Assembly: GCF_000317515.1 (NCBI RefSeq)
Contig: NC_019738.1
Coordinates: 4,924,001-4,988,000 of the forward strand
Direction: 5' to 3'
DNA length: 64,000 bases
From: Allocoleopsis franciscana PCC 7113
GTDB lineage: Bacteria; Cyanobacteriota; Cyanobacteriia; Cyanobacteriales; Coleofasciculaceae
Shown: piece by piece, positions 1-7,537 of the stretch
How positions within the stretch are numbered: position 1 is the stretch's first letter
Layout of the letters: each line of letters starts with the position of its first letter
Translations under genes and position numbers: made by a program
The notes under the pieces: generated by a model
The model's database searches: none
The model's input: the letters and a program-made list of their open reading frames with translations, nothing else
Told to the model about the DNA's origin: nothing

Positions 1-592
1 CCCGATTATAGCCATATCTAGCGAGAGGGCATTGAGTTCCTTCAAAGTAAGTTGAACTCACATCGTAGAGAACTAAAGCTCCTTCGGATAGATGTCTTAG
101 GGCTAACTCATTTTCGATTAATTCTTGTTTGGATACCAGCCAATCCATTGCTTCATACAATTCATCCTCATCGGCTTTTTCTAAGCCCAACAGTTCACTT
201 AACGATGAATTGCACGTTTCGCTGTGCAATCCTCTGGCTGTGGCTAACTTGGAACGAGGCTCAATGAGACGTGCCACAATCATCGCCAAAACTAGAGCTC
301 GTTTTCTCGAATTTGAGGGTGAGATTAGATGGTGCAAAGACAGTTTTTTGATTGTTCCTAAAACCGCAGCTACATGACCATGAGGTAGACTTCTTTCTAC
401 AGAGAATGATTCGGAGAGATTTTCAATAGCTGCGCCGCCTTTGAGTACTATTCTCAAGTTATCAACGACGGTATCCGGTAATTTCGACAGGTTAGCTAAA
501 GTTCTTTTACGGATTTTACCCCCTTCACGATAGGACTCGCGTAGGAGGACGGCGGGAGGGGAATTTCTGTTAGGGACTCGTTCAATATACAT
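1..592 (-). CDS. IS1634-family transposase, partial (C-terminus beyond window edge)
   Basis: An open frame of 197 codons runs leftward from an ATG at 592 and leaves the window at base 1 without a stop. The protein begins MYIERVPNRNSPPAVLLRES, typical of IS1634-type DDE transposases. Near its cut end it carries LYDVSSTYFEG, whose Asp is the first catalytic acid of that family. The remaining acids would lie outside the window. These enzymes cut and paste their own insertion sequence. A 9-bp inverted repeat (TCCCAGAAA at 604-612, TTTCTGGGA at 659-667) lies just upstream and could belong to the element end, but I cannot define the terminus. The visible part has no stop or frameshift, so the element may be intact. 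Confidence 0.85.
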   Translation of the reverse strand, partial: MYIERVPNRNSPPAVLLRESYREGGKIRKRTLANLSKLPDTVVDNLRIVLKGGAAIENLSESFSVERSLPHGHVAAVLGTIKKLSLHHLISPSNSRKRALVLAMIVARLIEPRSKLATARGLHSETCNSSLSELLGLEKADEDELYEAMDWLVSKQELIENELALRHLSEGALVLYDVSSTYFEGTQCPLARYGYNR

Positions 593-1043
593 GGCTACTA
601 TTGTCCCAGAAATCTCCCCGCCAAAATCTTAAAAAATTCTTAAAAACATGGGTACGGCTTTCTGGGAGTAAATGGCTCTAGTTCCCGTCACTCAAGCTTT
701 TTCTCCTTTTGTAGTTCATCTGTACGGGGGAACTTCCGTTTGAATATGGATTGACGATGAGAGATGAAACCCTTGATGTTGGTACCAGATTTCCAGGGGT
801 AACGGCGTGAGCTGATGGATTTTGACAGAGGTTTGGCAATGGAGACGATTGATCGGGGGTCGCCTGTTGTGCCGTTTTGGAGCGAATAGCGAATATGCTT
901 CGCGCACACTTCGCGATCGCATTCATCAATCCTTGCCTTGAGAACCTCTGAAGCTTTGAGCAGTAGATGAGTCGGCCTGACGATTCACCTGAATTGAGTT
1001 CAGAAAGAGCGATTAGTGTTACGCTTCAATATCACAGACTTCG
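593..1043. other. Unassigned stretch beside insertion sequence
   Basis: About 450 bases separate the transposase from the HEPN gene. The stretch presumably includes the end of the insertion sequence. Leftward open frames exist between about 678 and 929 in several phases, but none resembles a protein I recognise and no good ribosome site precedes them. A HIP1 octamer lies near 926. I see no RNA gene here. Confidence 0.4.
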
Positions 1044-1679
1044 TCAAGGATTTTTTAAATATAGTTTTTTATCTAGACATTCAATAATTGATATAGCTAA
1101 TTCATGCATGACCTCTAAAGCTGCATCTTCATATTTTTTGTACTCATCAATGTTCTTTATTGTCATTTTTTCACCATGAGCAATCTCATTTCTTCTCGTG
1201 ACTAATGATTTAAGTTCAATTTTATATTTATCCACTAAGGTACAAGTAAGACCAGCTTGAATTACATTTTCCTTAAATAAGCTAGGATAGAGATTTGATT
1301 GTGTTTCTAGACTAATTTGATAAAAATCTAGGTTATCTTCTAGCATTATTTCAAAATCTGTCTGACCAAAATTCCAGAGATTTTCTGGAGACAAGTTCCC
1401 TTTTAATGCCTTGAATTTCTTTTGAAGTGATAGTTTAGCTATTTCATCTTTACAGTCTTTTCTCTTGACACCTGCTTTTTGCAGTTCTTCCAGATATACA
1501 TCCCATGCAAACTTACAGAATCCTTCGTAGTGTGCGTAGAGAAGCGCCCACATTGCCCGAAGCAGTACTCGGTATCTATCAGAATCTTTGGAAGCTAGAA
1601 TAGCTTGCTTTTTTAATATGGCAAGTTCTGTCTCTCTCCAATTTAGATCGTCTTCTAGCTGTTTCAACCATTTACTCAT
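1044..1679 (-). CDS. HEPN domain protein (MAE_28990-like), putative RNase
   Basis: This 211-residue, mostly helical protein carries the HEPN signature R-x4-H as R163-NEIA-H168 (context TRRNEIAHGE). An upstream conserved patch, LLYAHYEGFCKFAW, lies at residues 47-60. Both are typical of the MAE_28990/MAE_18760 type of HEPN proteins found in cyanobacteria. HEPN proteins with this motif are usually metal-independent RNases acting as toxins or abortive-infection effectors. Its ATG overlaps the last 8 bases of the DUF262 gene (shared AATGAGTAA), which implies translational coupling and a common function. It is the last gene of the leftward run that starts with the TGT-ArcS fusion. RNase activity is inferred from the motif; no antitoxin is obvious unless DUF262 fills that role. 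Confidence 0.8.
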   Translation of the reverse strand: MSKWLKQLEDDLNWRETELAILKKQAILASKDSDRYRVLLRAMWALLYAHYEGFCKFAWDVYLEELQKAGVKRKDCKDEIAKLSLQKKFKALKGNLSPENLWNFGQTDFEIMLEDNLDFYQISLETQSNLYPSLFKENVIQAGLTCTLVDKYKIELKSLVTRRNEIAHGEKMTIKNIDEYKKYEDAALEVMHELAISIIECLDKKLYLKNP

Positions 1680-2760
1680 TGGTCAGTTCTAACAAAGCAT
1701 CTTGAATAACTTTAATTCTTCCTTCTAACTTACTTCGCTTATTAGCTCCAGGACCTGTATTTTGCCTAAAATCATCAGTTTGAACTGTTGCTATTACTTT
1801 TTTTCTAACTAGCTCTATTGGAAGGTTAATAATTTCATCTATTGCATTAAGAGTACCTATTGTAATAGCTTCATAATAAGCAGGAGCAAGACCACCAATA
1901 GGTTTATCTCCTCTATATTTAACAAATGAACCTTCACCCAAAGCATTACTTAAATATATAAAGACTTTATTAAAAGTTATCTCCTCTTTTTCATAGTCAA
2001 ACTCTATGTCTTTAAGTAGAATTTTTTCCATATAGTTATCCAGCCAATCCCGAACACTCTCCTTAAACAGATGTCGAGCATTTTTTGTTGCTAAAAAACG
2101 TAAAACAAGTTCTTCGTCTCCTTTTTTATCTTTTTCAACTTGTGCCAAACTTTCTATACAATTAAGAAAAGCAGGATGAGTGGCTTTGTTTTGAAGAAAT
2201 GAATAAAAGCGAGTTCCATCTTCACCGACCATCCTAGCCGAACAGTTACGAATTTCTTGAGGATCTAAACTCACTCCCCCTGTATTAAGACGTTTAAACA
2301 TTGTGTATCGTAAAAAGAACCTGCTTTGCCGCTTAATAACCACTGTTCTCACAGATGAGCGTTTTATCGTAAGTCTAAGCCTTAACGATAAATCATCGAA
2401 TTTCTTGTCGTTAAGTTCTGTGACTAAATCGCAACCTTGAAGAACAAGAGGATCTAAATCTAAAACCGCAGGGTTAATAAATTGGATAACTGAGCTTACT
2501 CTTTGTAAACCATCAATTAACTCAAATACACCAGTTTCTCTTTCAATCACAAATATTTGAGGAATAGGCAGCTCTAGAAGTATTGATTCTATTAGACGTG
2601 ACTTTTGATCATCAGACCAACGAAAAAGACGTTGATATTCTGGTTGAATTACAAGTTCTCTAGTTGCGTGTAAATTTACAATTTCGCCGAAGGTTAAATC
2701 AAGAGATTCAGTACGAACTTCACCAATCTTATCGTCTATAATGTCTTCCAAAGACTTCAT
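1672..2760 (-). CDS. DUF262 domain protein (ParB-like fold, GmrS/SspE N-domain type)
   Basis: This is a 362-residue protein. Residues 20-100 carry the DUF262 pattern: IQPEYQR near 39-44, WSDDQKSRLIESILLELPIP at 48-67 and the nucleotide-site motif DGLQR at 83-87 (the family usually has DGQQR). DUF262 is the N-terminal domain of modification-dependent restriction enzymes such as GmrSD and SspE, where it binds or hydrolyses nucleotide. The DUF1524 HNH nuclease half of those enzymes is absent; the C-terminal 250 residues show no motif I can name. I chose ATG 2760 because AAAGGAG lies 8 bases before it; an in-frame GTG at 2778 would place that site inside the coding region. The gene lies 44 bases after the TGT-ArcS gene and overlaps the HEPN gene. 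Confidence 0.8.
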   Translation of the reverse strand: MKSLEDIIDDKIGEVRTESLDLTFGEIVNLHATRELVIQPEYQRLFRWSDDQKSRLIESILLELPIPQIFVIERETGVFELIDGLQRVSSVIQFINPAVLDLDPLVLQGCDLVTELNDKKFDDLSLRLRLTIKRSSVRTVVIKRQSRFFLRYTMFKRLNTGGVSLDPQEIRNCSARMVGEDGTRFYSFLQNKATHPAFLNCIESLAQVEKDKKGDEELVLRFLATKNARHLFKESVRDWLDNYMEKILLKDIEFDYEKEEITFNKVFIYLSNALGEGSFVKYRGDKPIGGLAPAYYEAITIGTLNAIDEIINLPIELVRKKVIATVQTDDFRQNTGPGANKRSKLEGRIKVIQDALLELTNE

Positions 2761-2804
2761 TAAACTTGCTCCTTTCACACAGTCTAAGTTAGCAAATTAC
2801 TCTA

Positions 2805-4664
2805 CTATTGTGAACCCTCCAGAGCCAATCTAACGTGTTCTACCAACTCAGCCACATTTTCCTTACGGAAAAACTCGGTCATTCTACGAGTCTTAGGCTT
2901 AACCGGAAGCACCTGTAAACAAGATACTTCTTTAGCAGCTTGCTCTAAAACGGTACGATATGCATTACTGGTAGCGTAACCTATACAGGCAACATAGTGA
3001 CCGCTGTGACGCTTCAAGTAAGTCACTAAACGCTTGATTAGTAAGGTAATTTGCTCTTTATTGAATGCCTCTAGGCGAAAGTCATACCCCAAAACAGCTT
3101 CTTCCTGCTCGTATTCTTCTGGGACAAGACCGTAGAGTCCAGAAAGTGTCACTTTTTGAATCAGTTTCGTCTTCTCACCTAAACCTTGCTCAAGGCGTTC
3201 TGCGATCAGGCGATGGGAACGGGACTTAGAATATGGCTTGCCACCTGAACAAGGGATAATCAGCAGCACTCGCTTGTCTTTTGGTGGTTGGTAACCATTT
3301 TTCAGAATATCGAAATGATCCGGCGTGTATCTGAGAGAAACAATCCGTTCATCTACGTTGGGTTTGGACTTTTGAGGCATCGAGACTATCGTGCGTGATA
3401 GCCTAACTCGCAGACTCTCATCTTCTTGAGCGATTGCATCCAACACAGGTCGAAGCTGAGGAAACTTTTCCGCGTGTTTTATAAGATGTTCCTGTAATGA
3501 ATCGTCTTCTATGGCCTTCCTAGTCTCTTTAACAATTCGGAAATCCATTTCCAAGTTATGTAAGGCAATGTCACCGTAGTATTTGCTTTTGAAGTGACCA
3601 TTATGGACGGCAAGACCACGAATTTCAGATGTCAGTGCATTTTGTATATTTTCAAGGTTTGCCTGCTCGCACACACAGCAATCACAGGTTAATTTCTCCA
3701 TTTCCAGAACTGGCTGGGTGCGTCCAGTTTTTGGGTCTATGTAGCTTAAGCTTCTAGCTTCTTGAATATAGGTGCTGGAATCAAAGCTATCTACTCCTAA
3801 ATAGGCTAAAAGGGGTACTATATTGCCCGTAACACCAAAAACGTGGATGGGTATTTTGTCCCGCCGTTCTTCTGGAATATTCTCCTGCAAGCCTTGTATA
3901 AGGTTAACGATTGCAGAATATTTATGTCCTCCTCGCAGAGGTACTAACGAGCCAACGGCTAATCCGAAGTGATAATCTTCCAAACCTTCTGCTTGGAACC
4001 TATCGAACACCCGTTTTACATAGCTTCCTATACTGTCTCGGTCTTGACCATGAGCAGCAACGTAGAGAAAGGGCTGATAGCCTAACCTTTTCCGAAGTTC
4101 TTTAGCTGCACTAACAGCATTTTCTATACTTCTCTCCATACGCTCCTCAGCCTCTGCCCGTGCTAAACCAGGAGGTAAAGGATAGTCTAGAGTGGCGACG
4201 ATATCACCATTAAAGTCTTTCTGCAATTCTAGAATCGTCTGTGAACCTTTTCCATCTTCGATGGACAGCCCATAGGCAGACAGATTTACACTCTTGTTCC
4301 AAAGAAGCTTAAAACCACCAGAATCGAGAAATAGTGGAGAAGCGAATTGCTCAAGCTTCACATCGTCCTTATAAAACTGCTTAATACCTTTCGTTCGCCA
4401 CTTGTCTAGTACATGAGGTCTGTTGGGAATAAAGTCCAGAAAATGAAGCACTTGAGACATCAATGGCACTGCCTTTCTACGACGCAGCAAACCATTAGAT
4501 TCGTCTGCTTGAAGAACGTACTTCCACAAACCGCCTCCCTTAGCTGTCGTACCAGTAACTAGACATACCACTGGGAACAAACATGGTGTCGAAATTATGG
4601 TCTGTGTCTGTGAGAGATGCAAATTACCGATACGACCATGCTTGAAAGGTTTTGTTGAAAACAT
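2805..4664 (-). CDS. tRNA-guanine transglycosylase-like domain fused to archaeosine synthase (ArcS) core
   Basis: This 619-residue protein has two parts. Residues 1 to about 400 are a TGT barrel: substrate-site DSGGF at 114-118, GVDSFD with the likely nucleophile D295, a zinc site C327-x-C329-x2-C332 and a downstream HN (H354 or H369). Residues 460-619 match the ArcS core: P471-C-SGG-K476-P-Y-SK-S-RS-H484 fits PCx3KPYx2Sx2H, and GLYGLVPEE follows. TGT enzymes swap guanine for a 7-deazaguanine base in tRNA or, in DpdA relatives, in DNA. ArcS attaches lysine to preQ0 already placed in tRNA. In archaea these are normally separate proteins and a radical-SAM partner (RaSEA) finishes archaeosine; none is visible here. 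The target nucleic acid is unknown. The start is ATG 4664; its ribosome site is weak. It is the first gene of a run with DUF262 and HEPN. Confidence 0.8.
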   Translation of the reverse strand: MFSTKPFKHGRIGNLHLSQTQTIISTPCLFPVVCLVTGTTAKGGGLWKYVLQADESNGLLRRRKAVPLMSQVLHFLDFIPNRPHVLDKWRTKGIKQFYKDDVKLEQFASPLFLDSGGFKLLWNKSVNLSAYGLSIEDGKGSQTILELQKDFNGDIVATLDYPLPPGLARAEAEERMERSIENAVSAAKELRKRLGYQPFLYVAAHGQDRDSIGSYVKRVFDRFQAEGLEDYHFGLAVGSLVPLRGGHKYSAIVNLIQGLQENIPEERRDKIPIHVFGVTGNIVPLLAYLGVDSFDSSTYIQEARSLSYIDPKTGRTQPVLEMEKLTCDCCVCEQANLENIQNALTSEIRGLAVHNGHFKSKYYGDIALHNLEMDFRIVKETRKAIEDDSLQEHLIKHAEKFPQLRPVLDAIAQEDESLRVRLSRTIVSMPQKSKPNVDERIVSLRYTPDHFDILKNGYQPPKDKRVLLIIPCSGGKPYSKSRSHRLIAERLEQGLGEKTKLIQKVTLSGLYGLVPEEYEQEEAVLGYDFRLEAFNKEQITLLIKRLVTYLKRHSGHYVACIGYATSNAYRTVLEQAAKEVSCLQVLPVKPKTRRMTEFFRKENVAELVEHVRLALEGSQ

Positions 4665-4815
4665 TTATTTCTTGAGTTTAGCCACGATTACAGGTGACAA
4701 AGCTATGACGAGTTCAGGGGCTTCTCTACTGGCAGGGGAGCCACACTATAACACCAAGTAGGAGCCTTTTCGTTACTATACTGAGCAAGCAGACAAATCT
4801 ATAGGAGAAGACACA

Positions 4816-5301
4816 GTGAAGGAGGGCAGCAAGTACCAGCCACTCCTCGAATTTCTGCGTGGCAGCGATCAAAGTGAAGTCATCCTCACCTTTGCCGAAA
4901 TCGAGGCTCTGATGAATAACCCCTTGCCCGACTCAGCCAAGAGTAAACGGGCATGGTGGAGCAATCGCAGCAAAGGCGCACTGCAAGCCTCAGCCTGGAT
5001 GGAAGCCAGATATCGCGTTGAGGAGGTGGATCTTGCTGGGCAACGAGTGACATTTCGTAAACCGACTACTGGCTACCAAGTTCAGCGCGTGGGTGACACC
5101 GTGCTGTGGAATAGTGACCTGATCAAAGCATTGCGTCTTCACATGGGTCTGACACAGGTAGAGTTTGCAGAAAGGCTCGGTGTTTACCAGCAAACAGTCA
5201 GCCAGTGGGAAAAAGGCGCATACGAGCCAACCTTAGCTACATCGAAGTACCTAACCTTAATTGCTGAACAGGCTGAATTCAAATATGGAGGGGAAGAATA
5301 G
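4816..5301 (+). CDS. DUF7662-type N-domain plus XRE helix-turn-helix protein
   Basis: This 161-residue protein starts at GTG 4816, 8 bases after AGGAG (4803-4807). Residues 7-60 (YQPLLEFLRG, LTFAEIEALM, LPDSAKSKRAWWSN) match the pattern of DUF7662, a small domain often found in defence-related and regulatory proteins. Residues 100-150 form a classical XRE helix-turn-helix (LRLHMGLTQVEFAERLGVYQ, then TVSQWEKGAYEP). The gene is divergent from the TGT-ArcS gene with 151 bases between the starts. That position suits a regulator of the TGT-DUF262-HEPN run, but regulation is inferred from layout and fold only. No clear operator repeat was identified in the gap. Confidence 0.7.
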   Translation: MKEGSKYQPLLEFLRGSDQSEVILTFAEIEALMNNPLPDSAKSKRAWWSNRSKGALQASAWMEARYRVEEVDLAGQRVTFRKPTTGYQVQRVGDTVLWNSDLIKALRLHMGLTQVEFAERLGVYQQTVSQWEKGAYEPTLATSKYLTLIAEQAEFKYGGEE

Positions 5302-5329
5302 GAGTTCATAAGCATTCTTAACTCTTTAA

Positions 5330-5383
5330 TTGACATTTTACAATGTAGGATGTAATTTACAGAATACAATCTACATTGTAGAT
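5330..5383 (+). promoter_or_regulatory. Promoter with clustered TACA/TGTA operator-like sites
   Basis: TTGACA at 5330-5335 and TAATTT at 5353-5358 (17-base spacer) make a plausible promoter. Three dyads overlap it or follow it: TACAATGTA (5339-5347), TGTAATTTACA (5351-5361) and the 15-base odd palindrome ATCTACA-T-TGTAGAT (5369-5383). TACAATGTAG (5339-5348) and CTACATTGTA (5371-5380) are also perfect inverted copies. TACA/TGTA half-sites recall BlaI/MecI-type operators, but the cognate repressor is unknown. Confidence 0.5.
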
Positions 5384-5386
5384 GAG

Positions 5387-5791
5387 ATGGAAAGAGGTCA
5401 ACCCAGCCGTTTTAGCATCAACCCCAACCCTACAACCATGCAATCGCTACGCCACCGCATCAACCCCAAAACCTTTGTCATCACCCTCAGACAAATCGCT
5501 AAACACCTGAAAATCAACCAAGAGCGCATCCTCAATTGGGAAAAATGGCATAACGTCCTCTGGATACACATCCAAGGAAAAGGCGGTTACTTCGTCAGTT
5601 ACCGAAAATTAGAACAGTGGATTTCCGCCTGTCGCACCTTAATTCGCTACTGTCCCAACCTCAACACCCTCGATACCCTCTGGCAGTCCATTTTGCAAGA
5701 AGCACAGCGCTATTCCGAAGATGCACTCTCCCGCCTTGAAGCCATCTGGCAGCAACGATACACCGACTTATCCAACCCTCCACAAACCTAA
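5387..5791 (+). CDS. Hypothetical protein, 134 aa
   Basis: I do not recognise this soluble protein. The frame is open from a TTG at 5330, but that codon is the -35 element of the likely promoter and the operator-like dyads fall inside the extension. I therefore place the start at ATG 5387 (MERGQPSRF). The middle (RQIAKHLKINQERILNWEKW) looks like a helix-turn-helix or short DNA-binding helix pair, and the C-terminal half is helical and rich in Gln and Leu. It follows the DUF7662-HTH gene by 85 bases. If the HTH reading is right it could bind its own upstream dyads, but nothing in the sequence proves that. Confidence 0.55.
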   Translation: MERGQPSRFSINPNPTTMQSLRHRINPKTFVITLRQIAKHLKINQERILNWEKWHNVLWIHIQGKGGYFVSYRKLEQWISACRTLIRYCPNLNTLDTLWQSILQEAQRYSEDALSRLEAIWQQRYTDLSNPPQT

Positions 5792-5796
5792 AAGCG

Positions 5797-5853
5797 TCAG
5801 AAGCCAGTATCAAGTTGTCCAGTCTTCCTGCTGACTTCTGGCTCCCCTATCCA
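5797..5853 (+). repeat. Imperfect inverted repeat after the 134-aa gene
   Basis: GTCAGAAGCCAG just after the stop codon pairs, with one mismatch and one wobble, with CTGACTTCTGGC about 35 bases further on. No T-run follows. It could be a weak terminator or a remnant of the heptameric repeats common in this genome. Confidence 0.3.
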
Positions 5854-5867
5854 AGGAGACTCTAACA

Positions 5868-5997
5868 ATGGTAAAACCAAGCTGTCGAACTGATAGCCCT
5901 ACCTTCCAAAAAGGCTATTCGCAAGCCTTATGCAATTCCCGACGAGATAATCGGGCTTGCAAACGATATGCCACAATTGCTGGTAAAGAAAGGATAG
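5868..5997 (+). pseudogene. Frameshifted mini-gene of about 43 codons upstream of Uma2
   Basis: ATG GTA AAA at 5868 has a ribosome-site-like AAGGAG about 8 bases before it but enters a meaningless frame. Dropping one base near 5877 joins it to a protein-like frame: MVKQAVELIALPSKKAI, then RKPYAIPDEIIGLANDMPQL, ending at TAG 5995. The stop lies 15 bases before the Uma2 start. I do not recognise the family. It could be a small partner of the Uma2 gene that lost its frame, or the alignment of frames could be chance. Confidence 0.35.
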
Positions 5998-6012
5998 CCG
6001 GAAGTGAGTGCC

Positions 6013-6591
6013 ATGCCCCCACTACTCGACAAAACCACCGACCAACGAATTGTTCATCATGGAACCTGGGAACAGTTTAAGTTGATCCAGAAGGGCTTTG
6101 AAGGTTCTCCTGGGGTGCGGCTATTTTACTATGACGGGGCGATCGAGATTCTCATGCCGGGACAAGACCACGAAACTTTTGCTCGCGTTATTGGTTACTT
6201 AGTGACTACCTTTCTTGTCGAACGGGGAATCTTCCTTAAGCCGACAGGGGCAATGACTCAGGAAAAACCAGGAGTTGTCTCGGCTCAAGCAGACGAGTCT
6301 TACTGCATTGGGAGCGTGAAGTCAATTCCAGATTTGTCCATCGCAGTCGTCTTCACCAGTGGTGGTATCAGTAAGTTAGAACGTTACAAAGCTTTGGGTG
6401 TTCCAGAGGTTTGGTTTTGGGAAGATGGATTGCTAAAGCTGTATCATCTTCAAGACGGCAGCTATGAACCCCTTGAGCACAGCCAGCTACCCGGACTTAG
6501 TGAACTCAATCTTAATTTGCTCCGACGCTGCATTTTGATGGCAGAAACCGATGCTGGAGAAGCGATTAGAGCGTTCCGTCGGGAGATTTAG
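6013..6591 (+). CDS. Uma2 family (DUF820) putative endonuclease, likely inactive
   Basis: This 192-residue protein has the DUF820/Uma2 layout of a PD-(D/E)xK-like fold: GVRLFYYDGAIEILMPGQDHE near the N-terminus, the core PDLSIAVVFTSGG at about 107-119, and K..RYKALGVPEVWFWEDG behind it. Family members usually read PDL-IEVV, with the Glu taking part in the acidic site. Here codon 111 is GCA (Ala), one base from Glu, so nuclease activity is probably lost. Cyanobacteria carry many Uma2 paralogues, often near mobile DNA; function is poorly known. I prefer ATG 6013, with GGAAG at 6000-6004, over GTG 6004. Confidence 0.8.
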   Translation: MPPLLDKTTDQRIVHHGTWEQFKLIQKGFEGSPGVRLFYYDGAIEILMPGQDHETFARVIGYLVTTFLVERGIFLKPTGAMTQEKPGVVSAQADESYCIGSVKSIPDLSIAVVFTSGGISKLERYKALGVPEVWFWEDGLLKLYHLQDGSYEPLEHSQLPGLSELNLNLLRRCILMAETDAGEAIRAFRREI

Positions 6592-6697
6592 CGCGATGCA
6601 AAGTCAGGAATTTTAGTCACGAGTCACATTAGGAATTTGGTAGGGCTGACCCATAGAATGATATCTCGGCAGTTAACTATGCAGGTACAGTCCGCCA

Positions 6698-7432
6698 GTG
6701 AAGTTATTCGTTTACCACACCCCAGAATTGACTCCAACCGATCAAGTGCCAGACTGTGCGATCGTGCTTGATATTCTCAGAGCTACAACCACGATCGCCA
6801 CCGCCTTAAATGCAGGTGCTGAGGCTATCCAAGCCTTCAGTGATATGGAAAAGCTGATGCAAGTCAGCGAACAGTGGCCACCCGAAAAACGTCTTCGCGC
6901 CGGAGAACGCGGCGGTGCTATGGTGGCTGGCTGTGACTTGGGTAACTCTCCCCTAGATTGTACCCCTGAACGAGTCCAGGGAAGGCGATTGTTCATTAGT
7001 ACAACCAATGGCACCCGTGCTTTACAATGCGTGCAGAATGCCCCAATCGTTCTGGCAACAGCCTTTATCAATCGCCTCGCAACCGTAAAGTATATTTTGG
7101 CTCAACAGCCAGAGACGGTGTGGTTTGTTGGCTCAGGTTGGGAAGGCAGTTTTTCTTTAGAGGATACGGCTTGTGCCGGTGCGATCGCTCACAGTCTCCA
7201 GGAAAAACTCGACGTACCCCTAAACGAATTGGCAGGAAATGATGAAGTCATCGGTGCGATCGCACTTTACTCCCAATGGAAAGACCAACTATTACAACTC
7301 TTCCACCATGCTAGCCACGGCAAACGCCTGTTGCGTCTCGATTGCCATGAAGACCTAAAATATTGTGCTCAGACGGATATTTTAGATGTCCTCCCCATCC
7401 AAAAAGAACCTGGAGTTTTAGTCAAGGCTTAA
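6698..7432 (+). CDS. comB: 2-phosphosulfolactate phosphatase family protein ComB
   Basis: This 244-residue protein matches ComB over its full length: [11 protein letters not shown] start, [18 protein letters not shown] (substrate-site Asp and Arg), [16 protein letters not shown] and the acidic DTACAGAIA. ComB removes phosphate from 2-phosphosulfolactate in the archaeal coenzyme M route. Many cyanobacteria keep a homologue without the rest of that route, so the true substrate here is uncertain. The start is GTG 6698; the nearby ATG at 6679 is out of frame. It converges with pheS. Confidence 0.85.
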   Translation: MKLFVYHTPELTPTDQVPDCAIVLDILRATTTIATALNAGAEAIQAFSDMEKLMQVSEQWPPEKRLRAGERGGAMVAGCDLGNSPLDCTPERVQGRRLFISTTNGTRALQCVQNAPIVLATAFINRLATVKYILAQQPETVWFVGSGWEGSFSLEDTACAGAIAHSLQEKLDVPLNELAGNDEVIGAIALYSQWKDQLLQLFHHASHGKRLLRLDCHEDLKYCAQTDILDVLPIQKEPGVLVKA

Positions 7433-7537
7433 GGTTGAAGGCTGAAGGTCGAACAAGTTTTCGTGTATCAATCGAGAGATTAAAGCCGAAAACTATTCTT
7501 CCTTTCATCCTTCATCTTTTACGCTTTTTCAGACTTT

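Noticed and set aside
678..929. Leftward frames of 68-83 codons in three phases
   Set aside because: All three phases are open because of base composition; none has a ribosome site or a recognisable protein pattern.
1044..2760. DUF262-HEPN as a plain HEPN/MNT toxin-antitoxin pair
   Set aside because: No MNT nucleotidyltransferase motif (GSxxxGxxxxxSDxDL) is found in either protein.
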